Shown piece after piece: positions 1-7,752 of a DNA stretch of 64,000 bases (positions are counted from its first letter, which is position 1; every line of letters starts with the position of its first letter). The stretch comes from Nonomuraea polychroma. GTDB lineage: Bacteria > Actinomycetota > Actinomycetes > Streptosporangiales > Streptosporangiaceae. Location of the stretch: positions 11,435,501 through 11,499,500 of the forward strand of contig NZ_SAUN01000001.1 of the NCBI RefSeq assembly GCF_004011505.1. Reading direction: 5' to 3'. Made by a program: the position numbers and the translations under genes. The notes below the pieces were generated by a model that was not told where the DNA came from, did no database searches, and saw only the letters and a list, made by a program, of their open reading frames with translations.

Positions 1-522
1 GATCGCGACGATGGGTCGCGCGGTGACGAGGAAGCACCGCGCGACCCCGCCCGGGAGGAGCCTGCGGCCCCCTCGAACGAGCGCGACACGGACGTGTACC
101 CCGAGCAGTCCAACCTGAAGTACGGAGAAATCCCCCCGGGCCCCGGTCCTCACGCCGGCCAGGACCACACCACGGCCGCGCACACCATGCCGGGATCAGC
201 CGGCTGGGGTTCGTCCCGCCGTCCCGACACCTCTTTCCGCGACTTCATCCGGCAGAAGCCGGCCCAGATCGTCGGCGCCGGCCTCATCGGCCTCGTCGTG
301 GGTGCGCTGTCCGGCGGCACCACGGTGGCGCTGGTGAGCAATCTGGGCGACCGGCATGACCATCATCGCGTGTATCTGGAATCTCCCGGCTGGGGACCGC
401 AACGCTTCGTGGTCCCGGAACGACGCCTTGACGTCTGCGAGGACACCGGTGATGGCATCGTCTGCGAGGCGCCGTTCGACATGAGGGTCCGACCCGATAC
501 GGAGCCGACCAGCAACGGTTAG
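1..522 (+). CDS. Hypothetical membrane protein, 5'-truncated by the window edge
   Basis: The reading frame is open from base 1 to the TAG at 520-522, so the gene begins outside the window; an internal GTG at 94 is a less likely start. The visible 173 residues have a very acidic/charged N-terminal part (many Asp, Glu and Arg), a Pro/Gly-rich linker, one hydrophobic helix (about codons 84-108, around GAGLIGLVVGALSGG), then a soluble C-terminal tail with two Cys residues. This suggests a single-pass membrane protein with a cytoplasmic disordered N-terminus. It converges on sdaA with 28 bp between the stops. I do not recognise the family; no catalytic motif is visible. Confidence 0.6.
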   Translation, partial: DRDDGSRGDEEAPRDPAREEPAAPSNERDTDVYPEQSNLKYGEIPPGPGPHAGQDHTTAAHTMPGSAGWGSSRRPDTSFRDFIRQKPAQIVGAGLIGLVVGALSGGTTVALVSNLGDRHDHHRVYLESPGWGPQRFVVPERRLDVCEDTGDGIVCEAPFDMRVRPDTEPTSNG

Positions 523-550
523 GCCGTGCGTTCGCCACGTGTGAGGTCGA

Positions 551-1927
551 TCAGCACTCGATGACGTTGACGGCCAGGCCGCCTCGCGACGTCTCCTTGT
601 ATTTGTCCAGCATGTCCCGGCCGGTGTCCCTCATGGTCTTGATGGCCTTGTCGAGGGCCACATAGTGCTTCCCGTCGCCGCGCAAGGCGATCCTCGCCGC
701 GGTGATCGCCTTGTTGGAGGCGACCGCGTTGCGTTCGATGCACGGGATCTGGACCAGGCCGCCGATCGGGTCGCAGGTCAGGCCCAGGTTGTGTTCGATG
801 CCGATCTCTGCGGCGTTCTCGACCTGCTCCGGCGTGCCGCCCATGACCTCCGTGAGGGCGGCCGAGGCCATCGAGCAGGCCGAGCCGACCTCGCCCTGGC
901 AGCCCACCTCGGCGCCCGAGATCGAGGCGTTCTCCTTGAACAGGACGCCGATGGCGGCCGCCGTGAGGAGGAAGCGGACCACGCCGTCGTCGTCGGCGTG
1001 GGGGACGAAGCGGGTGTAGTACGTCAGGACGGCCGGGATGATGCCGGCGGCGCCGTTGGTGGGGGCGGTGACGATGCGGCCGCCCGCGGCGTTCTCCTCG
1101 TTGACCGCCAGCGCGAACAACGTCACCCAGTCCATGGCCTGCAGCGGGTCCTTCTCCGGCGGCTCGGTCTGCAGGCGGCGGTAGAGCTGGTTGGCGCGGC
1201 GCTTGACCTTCAGGCCTCCGGGCAGGACGCCTTCCTTGGCGATGCCGCGGCGCACGCAGTCCGACATGACCTGCCACAGGTTGAGGATGCCCGCGCGGAT
1301 CTCCGCCTCGGTGCGGCCGAAGGCCTTCTCGTTCTCCAGCATCAGGGCGGAGATCGACAGGCCGGTGTTCGAGCAGTGCTTGAGGAGCTCCTCGCCCGTG
1401 GTGAAGGGGTAGGGGAGCACGGTGTCGTCCGGCTTGATGCGGTCGGCGCCGGTGGCCTGCTCGTCCACGACGAAGCCGCCGCCGACCGAGAAGTAGACCT
1501 TCTCCCGCAGAGCGTCGCCGTCCGCGGTGTAGGCGGTGAAGCGCATGCCGTTCGGGTGCTCGGGGAGCGAGATCTTGCGTTCGAAGATCAGGTCCTCGCC
1601 GACGACGAAGGGGATCTCGTGAGTGCCGTACAGCTTGACCGTGCCCGACGCGCGCATCGCGGCCAGGCGCTCGTCGATCGAGTCCACGTCCACGAGTTCG
1701 GGCTTCTCGCCCGACAGGCCCAGCAGGACGGCCTTGTCGCTGCCGTGGCCCTTGCCGGTGAGGCCGAGTGAGCCGTACAGGATGGCCTCGACGCGCGCCA
1801 CGCGCGGCAGGAGGCCGTCCTCGTGCAGGCCTCGGGCGAACTTGTGCGCGGCGGCCATCGGGCCGCCCGTGTGGGAGCTGGAGGGGCCGATGCCTATCTT
1901 GAAGAGGTCGAAGACGCTGATCGCCAT
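551..1927 (-). CDS. sdaA: L-serine ammonia-lyase, iron-sulfur, single-chain (SdaA)
   Basis: It deaminates L-serine to pyruvate and ammonia in the cytoplasm using an oxygen-sensitive [4Fe-4S] cluster. The protein (458 aa, normal for the one-chain type) starts MAISVFDLFKIGIGPSSSHT; the GPSSSHT motif at residues 14-20 is the family hallmark. The C-terminal half carries the conserved cysteines in GCQGEVGSACSMA and CDPIGGLVQIPC. The ATG at 1927 is preferred over the longer frame because AAAGG lies about 8 nt upstream and the family begins with ISVFDLF. It follows gcvH by 61 nt on the same strand, so it is probably the last gene of a glycine-responsive operon. That placement fits a route glycine to serine to pyruvate, although glyA and gcvP are not in the window. 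Confidence 0.96.
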   Translation of the reverse strand: MAISVFDLFKIGIGPSSSHTGGPMAAAHKFARGLHEDGLLPRVARVEAILYGSLGLTGKGHGSDKAVLLGLSGEKPELVDVDSIDERLAAMRASGTVKLYGTHEIPFVVGEDLIFERKISLPEHPNGMRFTAYTADGDALREKVYFSVGGGFVVDEQATGADRIKPDDTVLPYPFTTGEELLKHCSNTGLSISALMLENEKAFGRTEAEIRAGILNLWQVMSDCVRRGIAKEGVLPGGLKVKRRANQLYRRLQTEPPEKDPLQAMDWVTLFALAVNEENAAGGRIVTAPTNGAAGIIPAVLTYYTRFVPHADDDGVVRFLLTAAAIGVLFKENASISGAEVGCQGEVGSACSMASAALTEVMGGTPEQVENAAEIGIEHNLGLTCDPIGGLVQIPCIERNAVASNKAITAARIALRGDGKHYVALDKAIKTMRDTGRDMLDKYKETSRGGLAVNVIEC

Positions 1928-1988
1928 TGATGGCGCCTTTCGTGGCAAGGCCGGGGCCCGGCATTGGCCAGGGCCCCGGCGAAGTGGG

Positions 1989-2378
1989 TCAGGACTCGCC
2001 TGAGGTGAGCGCGGCGTACTCCTCGGCGGACAGCAGGTCCTCCGTGTCGCCTTCCATGCGGACGCGGAACATCCAGCCCTCGCCGTACGGGTCGCTGTTG
2101 ACCAGCGACGGGTCGTCCACCACGGCCTGGTTGACCTCGACGACCTCGCCGCCGACAGGCGTGTAGATCTCGCTCACGGACTTGGTGGACTCCACCTCGC
2201 CGATGGAGTCGCCGCCCTCGACGGTCGAACCGACCTCGGGGAGCTGCACGTAAACCACGTCACCGAGGGCGTCGGCGGCGTAGGCCGTGATGCCGACGGT
2301 CACGGTCAGCCCGTCATCGAGCCCGGCCACCCACTCGTGCTCCTTGGTGTAGCTCAGCTCGTTAGGGATGTTGCTCAC
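1989..2378 (-). CDS. gcvH: Glycine cleavage system H protein
   Basis: This is the lipoyl carrier that shuttles the aminomethyl group between P, T and L proteins of the glycine cleavage complex. The 129-aa length is typical. The lipoylation site is Lys66 in GEVESTKSVSEIY, and the N-terminal YTKEHEWV motif is characteristic. It starts with GTG at 2378, overlapping the gcvT stop by four bases (GTGA), which implies translational coupling. It is followed by sdaA. Confidence 0.97.
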   Translation of the reverse strand: MSNIPNELSYTKEHEWVAGLDDGLTVTVGITAYAADALGDVVYVQLPEVGSTVEGGDSIGEVESTKSVSEIYTPVGGEVVEVNQAVVDDPSLVNSDPYGEGWMFRVRMEGDTEDLLSAEEYAALTSGES

Positions 2379-3460
2379 TTCTTCCTCCTGTAAAAGGGCA
2401 GCTCTACCAGGTCCATAGGTTCTTGGCTGCCCCGGATGTCCACAGCCAGGCCTTCTTCGACGCCCATGTCCACGTAGGCCATCGCAATGGGCTTGCCCAG
2501 GGTCTGGGAAGGCGCACCGCTGGTGACCTCGCCGACGACGGCGCCGTCTTTGGTGACCGGGTAACCGTGGCGCGGCACCCGGCGGCCCCGCGCGACCAGG
2601 CCGACGAGGCGGCGCCGGGGCGGGTCGTCCTTGACCGCCTCGAGCGCCGACCTGCCGACGAAGTCGCCGGGCTTGTCGAATTTCACCACTCTGCCGAGCC
2701 CCGCGTCGAACGGGGTGAGCTCGGCGCTGAGCTCGTTGCCGTACAGCGGCATGCCCGCTTCGAGGCGGAGCGTGTCGCGGCTGGACAGGCCGGCGGGCCT
2801 GATCCCGTACGGCTCGCCGGCCGCCATGAGGGCGTGCCAGAGCGGCGCGGCGTCCTCGTTCGCGACGAAGAGCTCGAAACCGTCCTCGCCGGTGTAGCCG
2901 GTGCGGGCGATCAGCGCATTCCGGCCGTCCACCAGGCCGGGCAGGCCGGCGTAGTACTTGAGGCCGTCGAGGTCGGCGTCGGTGAGCGTGGCGAGGATCT
3001 CTTGGGAGCGCGGGCCCTGGACGGCGATGAGCGCGTACTGGTCGGACCGATCCTCGACCACGACGTCGTACGACTTCGCGCGCTCCTTCAGCTCATTTCC
3101 CACTTTTTCGTAGTTCGAGGCGTTCGCCACCACCATGAACTCCTCGTCCCCGAGCCGGTAGACGATGAGGTCGTCGAGCACCCCGCCGCGCTCGTTCACG
3201 ATCATGGTGTACCTGGCCCGCCCGGGAACCAGCGCCGACAGGTGCCCGACCAGCGCGTAGTCCAGGGCCTGCCCGGCCTGCGGTCCCGTCAGGAAGATCT
3301 CGCCCATGTGGGAGAGGTCGAACAGCCCGGCCGCCTGGCGCACGGCATTGTGCTCCGCGGACTCGCTGCCGTACCGGAGGGGCATGAGCCACCCCGCGAA
3401 GTCGGTCAGCGTGGCGCCGAGGCTCTCATGAACGTCTCGTAGCGGTGTCGGTCGGGACAT
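2375..3460 (-). CDS. gcvT: Glycine cleavage system aminomethyltransferase (T protein)
   Basis: It transfers the methylene group from the H-protein-bound intermediate to tetrahydrofolate, releasing ammonia. The 361-aa product has the GCV_T folate-binding domain (DFAGWLMPLRYGSESAEHNAVR near the N-terminus and the LFDLSHMGEI strand) and a C-terminal barrel domain ending YVDMGVEEGLAVDIRG. The ATG at 3460 is chosen because GAGGTG lies 6 nt upstream; the open frame extends 11 codons further, into sequence next to the riboswitch. It is the first gene of gcvT-gcvH-sdaA, behind two glycine aptamers. gcvP is not in the window and must be elsewhere. Confidence 0.96.
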   Translation of the reverse strand: MSRPTPLRDVHESLGATLTDFAGWLMPLRYGSESAEHNAVRQAAGLFDLSHMGEIFLTGPQAGQALDYALVGHLSALVPGRARYTMIVNERGGVLDDLIVYRLGDEEFMVVANASNYEKVGNELKERAKSYDVVVEDRSDQYALIAVQGPRSQEILATLTDADLDGLKYYAGLPGLVDGRNALIARTGYTGEDGFELFVANEDAAPLWHALMAAGEPYGIRPAGLSSRDTLRLEAGMPLYGNELSAELTPFDAGLGRVVKFDKPGDFVGRSALEAVKDDPPRRRLVGLVARGRRVPRHGYPVTKDGAVVGEVTSGAPSQTLGKPIAMAYVDMGVEEGLAVDIRGSQEPMDLVELPFYRRKK

Positions 3461-3496
3461 ATCGCACCTCAGGACAGGATCGGATGCCAGCATCCT

Positions 3497-3585
3497 CCCC
3501 CTCTGTCATCGATGCCTGAGAGCTTCGCCCGGGTTTTGCCGGACTTTCACCTTCGGCGAGGCCCACAGGCCTGCTTTCCAGAGGT
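3497..3585 (-). ncRNA. Glycine riboswitch aptamer, proximal copy
   Basis: On the minus strand the stretch contains the glycine aptamer core: CGCCGAAGGTGAAAG, then GAAGCTCTCAGGC, then GACAGAGGGGGA. The P1 arms are ACCTCTGG at 3578-3585 and CAGAGGGG near 3498-3505. It ends about 37 nt before the gcvT ATG. Just downstream a small hairpin GGATG-CTGG-CATCC and the gcvT Shine-Dalgarno lie within reach of the aptamer's 3' purine run, suggesting control of translation or of early elongation. Confidence 0.9.
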
Positions 3586-3685
3586 CACCTACGAATGAGA
3601 AATCTGCCACGTGGGCTGCCGCTACGGTCGTACCGGGCGCGATGCGTAGGGCTGCAGTCCGCTTGTGTCAGTTTTCTTATTCGGG

Positions 3686-3773
3686 CCGTGCGGTCCTTTG
3701 CCTTGAGAGGTTTGCGGGGAGGGCTTGCTCCTTCAGGGACCCTGACCGGCTGTCAGGGTGCTCTCCCGCACGG
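3686..3773 (-). ncRNA. Glycine riboswitch aptamer, distal copy
   Basis: A second aptamer on the minus strand is closed by a perfect P1, CCGTGCGG (3766-3773) with CCGCACGG (3686-3693). Inside are GGGAGAGCACC, CCTGAAGGAGCAAGCCC and CCTCTCAAGGCAAAGGA, all matching the glycine aptamer consensus. It lies 100 nt upstream of the proximal aptamer instead of being joined by the usual short linker. Confidence 0.87.
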
Positions 3774-3793
3774 TTTCGCCGGTGATGTCCGCA

Positions 3794-3823
3794 AGCCTAG
3801 TGCCGTTACGGGGGTCTTGTCGC
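3794..3823 (-). promoter_or_regulatory. Candidate promoter of the gcvT leader
   Basis: On the minus strand GCGACA (-35-like) and TAGGCT (-10, 3794-3799) are 18 bp apart, placing the start of transcription a few bases before the distal aptamer. The -35 is only a partial match. Confidence 0.4.
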
Positions 3824-3871
3824 GTTCGCGCCGCCCGTGAACCGCTCGGGCGGCGGTCACGTTGAAGGGGA

Positions 3872-4714
3872 ATGAAGCGGCGAAAGACGGCCCTCGGACT
3901 CGCGGCGGCCCTGACCATCACGTCCTGCGGCGCCGAGAGTGCCGCTTCCCCCGCGCCGCCGCCTCGGTACGAGGCCAGCCTGACGGTGCTCGAAGGCGGC
4001 GGGCACGGGCCCCAGCTGTGCTCGATGGTGGCCCAGTCACTCCCGCCGCAGTGCGGCGGGCCCGACGTCGTCGGCTGGGACTGGAGCAAGGTCGAGCACG
4101 AGTCGCAGGGTGGCGTGAAATGGGGCGAGTACCGGGTGGTGGGCACCTGGGACGGCGCCAGGCTGACCTTGACGGAGCCGCCGGGGAAGCCGGTGCGGGG
4201 ACAGGAGGATCCGGGCGGCGCGGACAGGTTCGCGAGCCCGTGCCCGGAACCCGCGGGCGGCTGGCGGCCCGTCGACCCCGCCAGGACGACGGAGCGGACC
4301 ATGAACGAGGCGATCGAGCGGGCGCGGTCGGCCAAGGAGTTCGCGGGCGCCTGGCTCGACCGGCTCGGGCCGGAGCCCGACCCTGAGCAGGAACAGACCT
4401 CTGACGCGCGCAAATACGTGGTCAACCTGAGATTCACCGGCGATCTGCAGGGCCGCGAGAAGTGGATCCGCGAGGTGTGGGGCGGAGCGTTGTGCGTGAC
4501 CGGCGCCCGGCACAGCGAGGCCGAGTTGCGGGCCATCCAGCGGGAGGCCGAGAAGGCGGTGGGCGACGGCCTCCTGTCGGCGTCGACCGACGAGATCGGG
4601 AACCGGGTGACGGTGACCACCTGGCTGGCCGGCGACGACCTGCGCCGTCAATTCGACCAGAAGTACGGCGCGGGCGTCGTCGTCTTCGACAGCATGCTGA
4701 AGCCCGTCCGGTAG
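3872..4714 (+). CDS. Putative secreted lipoprotein of unknown function
   Basis: The 280-aa product begins MKRRKTALGLAAALTITSC, a lipoprotein signal with basic n-region, hydrophobic core and lipobox ITSC at Cys19, so it should be anchored outside the membrane. The mature part has several Cys (LCSMVAQSLPPQCGG, the CPEPAGGWRP region, LCVTGARHSE) and no enzyme motif I recognise. The C-terminal half (residue 130 onward) looks like a folded domain with EAELRAIQREAEKAV and a closing strand VVVFDSMLKPVR. The start has GAAGGGG ending only 1 nt before the ATG, so initiation may be weak or the start slightly off. It is monocistronic, divergent from the gcvT leader and convergent with the peptidase C26 gene (15 bp). 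Confidence 0.75.
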   Translation: MKRRKTALGLAAALTITSCGAESAASPAPPPRYEASLTVLEGGGHGPQLCSMVAQSLPPQCGGPDVVGWDWSKVEHESQGGVKWGEYRVVGTWDGARLTLTEPPGKPVRGQEDPGGADRFASPCPEPAGGWRPVDPARTTERTMNEAIERARSAKEFAGAWLDRLGPEPDPEQEQTSDARKYVVNLRFTGDLQGREKWIREVWGGALCVTGARHSEAELRAIQREAEKAVGDGLLSASTDEIGNRVTVTTWLAGDDLRRQFDQKYGAGVVVFDSMLKPVR

Positions 4715-4729
4715 CGCCGGGCCGCCTCC

Positions 4730-5422
4730 CTATCGGCAGGCCGCCACGAAGGATTCGAAGATCGCGCAGTCCTCGGCCGCCTCCGGGTGCCACTGCACGG
4801 CCATCGTGAACGACTCCGCGTCCATCTCGACCGCCTCGATCGTGCCGTCCTCGGCGGTGGCGGAGACCGTGAGACCGGGGGCGAGCCGGTCAATGGCCTG
4901 GTGGTGGTAGTGCGGGACCGTCACGGGCTCCGTGCCCAGCGCCTTGGCCAGGCGCGTGCCCGGCACGGGCACGACGGGCAGCGGGCCGAAGCGGCCGGGC
5001 GCGGGGGAGTGGCCCTCGTGCCCGACGACGTCGGGGAGGTGCTGGTGCAGGGTGCCGCCGCGGGCGACGTTGAGCACCTGGAGACCGCGGCAGATCCCCA
5101 GGTACGGCAGCCCGGCGTCGAGGGCGGCACCCAGGACGGCAAACTCCGCTTCGTCCCGGAAATCGCGGACATACCCGATTTTTTCCCCGGGCTCATCGCC
5201 GTACCTGGCCGGGGCGATGTCACCCCCGCCGGCCAGGATGAGCCCGTCCAGCCGCTCCACGAGCCGCGCGGGATCGCCGGCCGGCGGCAGCACGACCGGC
5301 TGCCCGCCGGCGCGGACGACCTGCTCCACGTACATGTACGGCAGCAGCGCGACGGTCATGTCCGTCCACACCGTGAACTTCGCCGGTTCGACGTAACACG
5401 TGATGCCGATGACGGGACGCAC
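4730..5422 (-). CDS. puuD: Gamma-glutamyl-gamma-aminobutyrate hydrolase-like class I amidotransferase (peptidase C26, PuuD-like)
   Basis: Likely releases glutamate from gamma-glutamyl-GABA or a related gamma-glutamylated amine. The 230-aa protein shows the class I glutamine amidotransferase triad: Cys111 in LGICRGLQVLN, His212 and Glu214 in QWHPE. The HYHHQAI motif near 171-177 is typical of the PuuD/C26 group. GTG at 5422 has AGGAGG 7 nt upstream. It follows the SDR gene by 11 nt and is last in a minus-strand run of glutamine-synthetase-like ligase, aldehyde dehydrogenase and SDR, which supports the gamma-glutamylated amine pathway. The exact substrate (GABA or a polyamine-derived acid) cannot be told from sequence. 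Confidence 0.88.
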   Translation of the reverse strand: MRPVIGITCYVEPAKFTVWTDMTVALLPYMYVEQVVRAGGQPVVLPPAGDPARLVERLDGLILAGGGDIAPARYGDEPGEKIGYVRDFRDEAEFAVLGAALDAGLPYLGICRGLQVLNVARGGTLHQHLPDVVGHEGHSPAPGRFGPLPVVPVPGTRLAKALGTEPVTVPHYHHQAIDRLAPGLTVSATAEDGTIEAVEMDAESFTMAVQWHPEAAEDCAIFESFVAACR

Positions 5423-5433
5423 GAGGGAACCTC

Positions 5434-6198
5434 CTAGAGCGGAGTCACGTAGGCGCCGGAGATGCCGCCGTCCACCAGGAACTCACTGGCCGTGATGAAC
5501 GACGCGTCGTCACTGGCCAGGAACGCCACCGCCGCCGCGATCTCCGACGTCTCGGCGAACCGCCCGACGGGAACGTGCACCAGCCGCCGCTGCGCCCGCT
5601 CCGGATCCTTGGCGAACAACTCCTGCAGCAACGGCGTGTTCACCGGCCCGGGGCACAGGGCGTTCACCCTGATGCCCTCCCTGGCGAACTGCACGCCGAG
5701 CTCGCGCGACATGGCCAGCACGCCGCCCTTGGAGGCCGTGTAGGAGATCTGCGACGTCGCCGACCCCATGACGGCCACGAACGACGCCGTGTTGATGATC
5801 GAGCCCTTGCCCTGCCGCTGCATGTACGGGATGACGTGCTTGCAGCACAGGTAGACGCTGGTCAGGTTGACCTCCTGGACGCGGCGCCAGGCGTCGATGC
5901 CGGTCTCCAGGATCGAGTCGTCGTCGGGCGGCGAGATGCCGGCGTTGTTGAAGGCGATGTCGACGCTGCCGTAGGTGTCGTACGCCGTCCGGAACATCCT
6001 GACGACGTCGTCCTCGTTGGTCACGTCGGCTTTGACGAAGAGACCGCCGACCTCGTTCGCGGCCTTGGCGCCCGCCTCCTCGTCGACGTCCACGCAGACG
6101 ACCTTGGCGCCCTCCGCGGCGAACCTGCGAGCCGTGGCGAGCCCGATGCCGCTGCCCGCGCCCGTGATGACCGCCACCCGATCCTGCAACCGCTGCAC
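5434..6198 (-). CDS. Short-chain dehydrogenase/reductase (3-oxoacyl-ACP-reductase-like)
   Basis: An NAD(P)-dependent classical SDR of 254 aa: cofactor motif TGAGSGIG near the N-terminus, NNAG in the central sheet, catalytic Tyr and Lys in ISYTASKGG, and GPVNTP after it. GTG at 6198 is chosen because AGGGAG lies about 5 nt upstream; the open frame extends 13 codons further into the repeat region. It sits between the aldehyde dehydrogenase and puuD in a gamma-glutamylation operon, where it could oxidise a hydroxy or amino intermediate. The substrate is unknown. An imperfect direct repeat separates it from the aldehyde dehydrogenase. Confidence 0.85.
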   Translation of the reverse strand: MQRLQDRVAVITGAGSGIGLATARRFAAEGAKVVCVDVDEEAGAKAANEVGGLFVKADVTNEDDVVRMFRTAYDTYGSVDIAFNNAGISPPDDDSILETGIDAWRRVQEVNLTSVYLCCKHVIPYMQRQGKGSIINTASFVAVMGSATSQISYTASKGGVLAMSRELGVQFAREGIRVNALCPGPVNTPLLQELFAKDPERAQRRLVHVPVGRFAETSEIAAAVAFLASDDASFITASEFLVDGGISGAYVTPL

Positions 6199-6202
6199 AA
6201 TC

Positions 6203-6412
6203 ACTCCCTGCTCATTTGGTCGTTCGTCACTCCTCATTCGCTTCGCGGAGTCCCATGTCGTGCCGAAGGCGCGCCATGGGCACGTGTCGGGCCTCCACTT
6301 CGCTCACTGCGTCGGGTTCACTCCCTGCTTATTTGGTCGTTCACCGCTCCTCATTCGCTTCGCGGAGTCCCTCCTGCGTCGGGCCTCCACTTCGCTCACT
6401 GCGTCGGGTTCA
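6203..6412. repeat. Two-copy imperfect direct repeat between ALDH and SDR genes
   Basis: Block A (CTCCCTGCT.ATTTGGTCGTT...TCATTCGCTTCGCGGAGTCCC) occurs at 6203-6254 and 6320-6371 with a few substitutions. Block B (GTCGGGCCTCCACTTCGCTCACTGCGTCGGGTTC) occurs at 6286-6319 and 6378-6411 and is identical. Copy one has a 31-bp spacer between A and B, copy two has 6 bp. The last copy overlaps the aldehyde dehydrogenase stop codon and the first runs into the SDR ribosome-binding site. Confidence 0.85.
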
Positions 6413-7750
6413 CTCCCAGGAAATGAAGACGTTCTTGGTCTCGGTGAACGCAGCCAGGGCGTCCGGGCCGAGCTCCCGGCCGAGGCCCGACTGCTTGAAG
6501 CCGCCGAAGGGGGTCCAGTAGCGCACGGACGAGTTGGAGTTCACCGAGAGCGCACCCGACTCGACCGCCCTGGCCACCCGCAGCGCCCGCCCGACGTCGC
6601 GGGTCCAGATGGAGCCGCTCAGCCCGTACGGGGTGTCGTTGGCGATCCTGACGGCGTCGGCCTCGTCCTTGAACGGCGCCACCGACACCACGGGCCCGAA
6701 GATCTCCTCGGTGAACGCCCGGTCGGTGACGTCGGGGGTCAGCACGGTCGCCGGGAACCAGTAGCCCTTGCCCTTCGGGCACGTTCCCTGCAGGTAGGGG
6801 TCCTGGACGAAGCCGCGGACGCGTTCCAGGTGCTCGGCGCTGATCAGCGGGCCCATCTCGGTGCTCTCGTCGAGCGGGTCGCCGACCTTGACGGCGTGGA
6901 CGGCGGGTGCGAGCAGGGCCATGAACTCGTCGTACACGTCGGCCTGGACGAGCAGCCGGGAACGGGCGCAACAGTCCTGGCCGGCGTTGTCGAAGACGGC
7001 GTAGGGGGCGGCTTTCGCGGCCTTCTCGAGGTCCGCGTCCGCGAAGATGATGTTCGCGGACTTGCCGCCCAGCTCCAGCGTCACCCGCTTCACCTGCGCG
7101 GCCGCCTTGGCGGCGATCTCCTTGCCCACCTCGGTGGAGCCGGTGAACACGATCTTGGCCACGTCCGGGTGCTCGACCAGCCGGGCCCCCGCGACCTCCC
7201 CTGCCCCAGGCAGGACCTGGAGCACCCCCTCGGGGAGGCCCGCCGCCAAGGCCAGCTCAGCCAGCCTCAGCGCCGTCAGCGGTGTCCATTCCGCCGGCTT
7301 GACGATCACGGTGTTACCGGCCGCAAGCGCGGGGGCCACGCCCCACGACATGATCAGCATGGGGAAGTTCCACGGCACGATGACGCCCACGACACCCAGG
7401 GGCTCCTGGAACGTGATGTCCACGCCGCCGGGCACCGGGATCTGCTTGCCGTGGTTGCGCTCGGGGGCGGCGGCGTAGAAGTGCAGGACGTCGCGTACGG
7501 CGCCGGCCTCCCAGCGGGCACTCCCGATCGGGTGCCCGGCGTTGGCCAGCTCCAGCCCCGCCAGCTCCTCGCCGTGCTCGCCCACCAGGTCGGCGAAGTG
7601 CCGCAGCAGCCGCGCACGGTCGCCGGGGGCCACGTCGCGCCAGGCCGGGTACGCCTTCCTGGCACGCTCCACCGCCCGGTCGACCTCGGCCGCGTCGGCC
7701 ATCTCGACCTCGGCGAGCACGTCCTCGGTCGCCGGATTAACGATCTTCAT
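6410..7750 (-). CDS. Aldehyde dehydrogenase (PuuC-like, gamma-glutamyl-aminobutyraldehyde type)
   Basis: An NAD(P)-dependent aldehyde dehydrogenase of 446 aa. The general-base Glu227 is in LELGGKSA and the nucleophile Cys260 in NAGQDCCARS; the WNFP motif (127-130) and GSTEVGK (205-210) form the cofactor pocket. The ATG at 7750 is 2 nt after the ligase stop TGA, so translation is probably coupled. Given its neighbours it likely oxidises the aldehyde formed from a gamma-glutamylated diamine. It is slightly shorter than the common 470-500 aa. No amine oxidase (PuuB) gene lies in the operon. Confidence 0.88.
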   Translation of the reverse strand: MKIVNPATEDVLAEVEMADAAEVDRAVERARKAYPAWRDVAPGDRARLLRHFADLVGEHGEELAGLELANAGHPIGSARWEAGAVRDVLHFYAAAPERNHGKQIPVPGGVDITFQEPLGVVGVIVPWNFPMLIMSWGVAPALAAGNTVIVKPAEWTPLTALRLAELALAAGLPEGVLQVLPGAGEVAGARLVEHPDVAKIVFTGSTEVGKEIAAKAAAQVKRVTLELGGKSANIIFADADLEKAAKAAPYAVFDNAGQDCCARSRLLVQADVYDEFMALLAPAVHAVKVGDPLDESTEMGPLISAEHLERVRGFVQDPYLQGTCPKGKGYWFPATVLTPDVTDRAFTEEIFGPVVSVAPFKDEADAVRIANDTPYGLSGSIWTRDVGRALRVARAVESGALSVNSNSSVRYWTPFGGFKQSGLGRELGPDALAAFTETKNVFISWE

Positions 7751-7752
7751 GC

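Noticed and set aside
3595..3840. An 81-codon plus-strand frame in the gcvT leader region
   Set aside because: The sequence is explained by two glycine aptamers on the other strand and shows no start signals.
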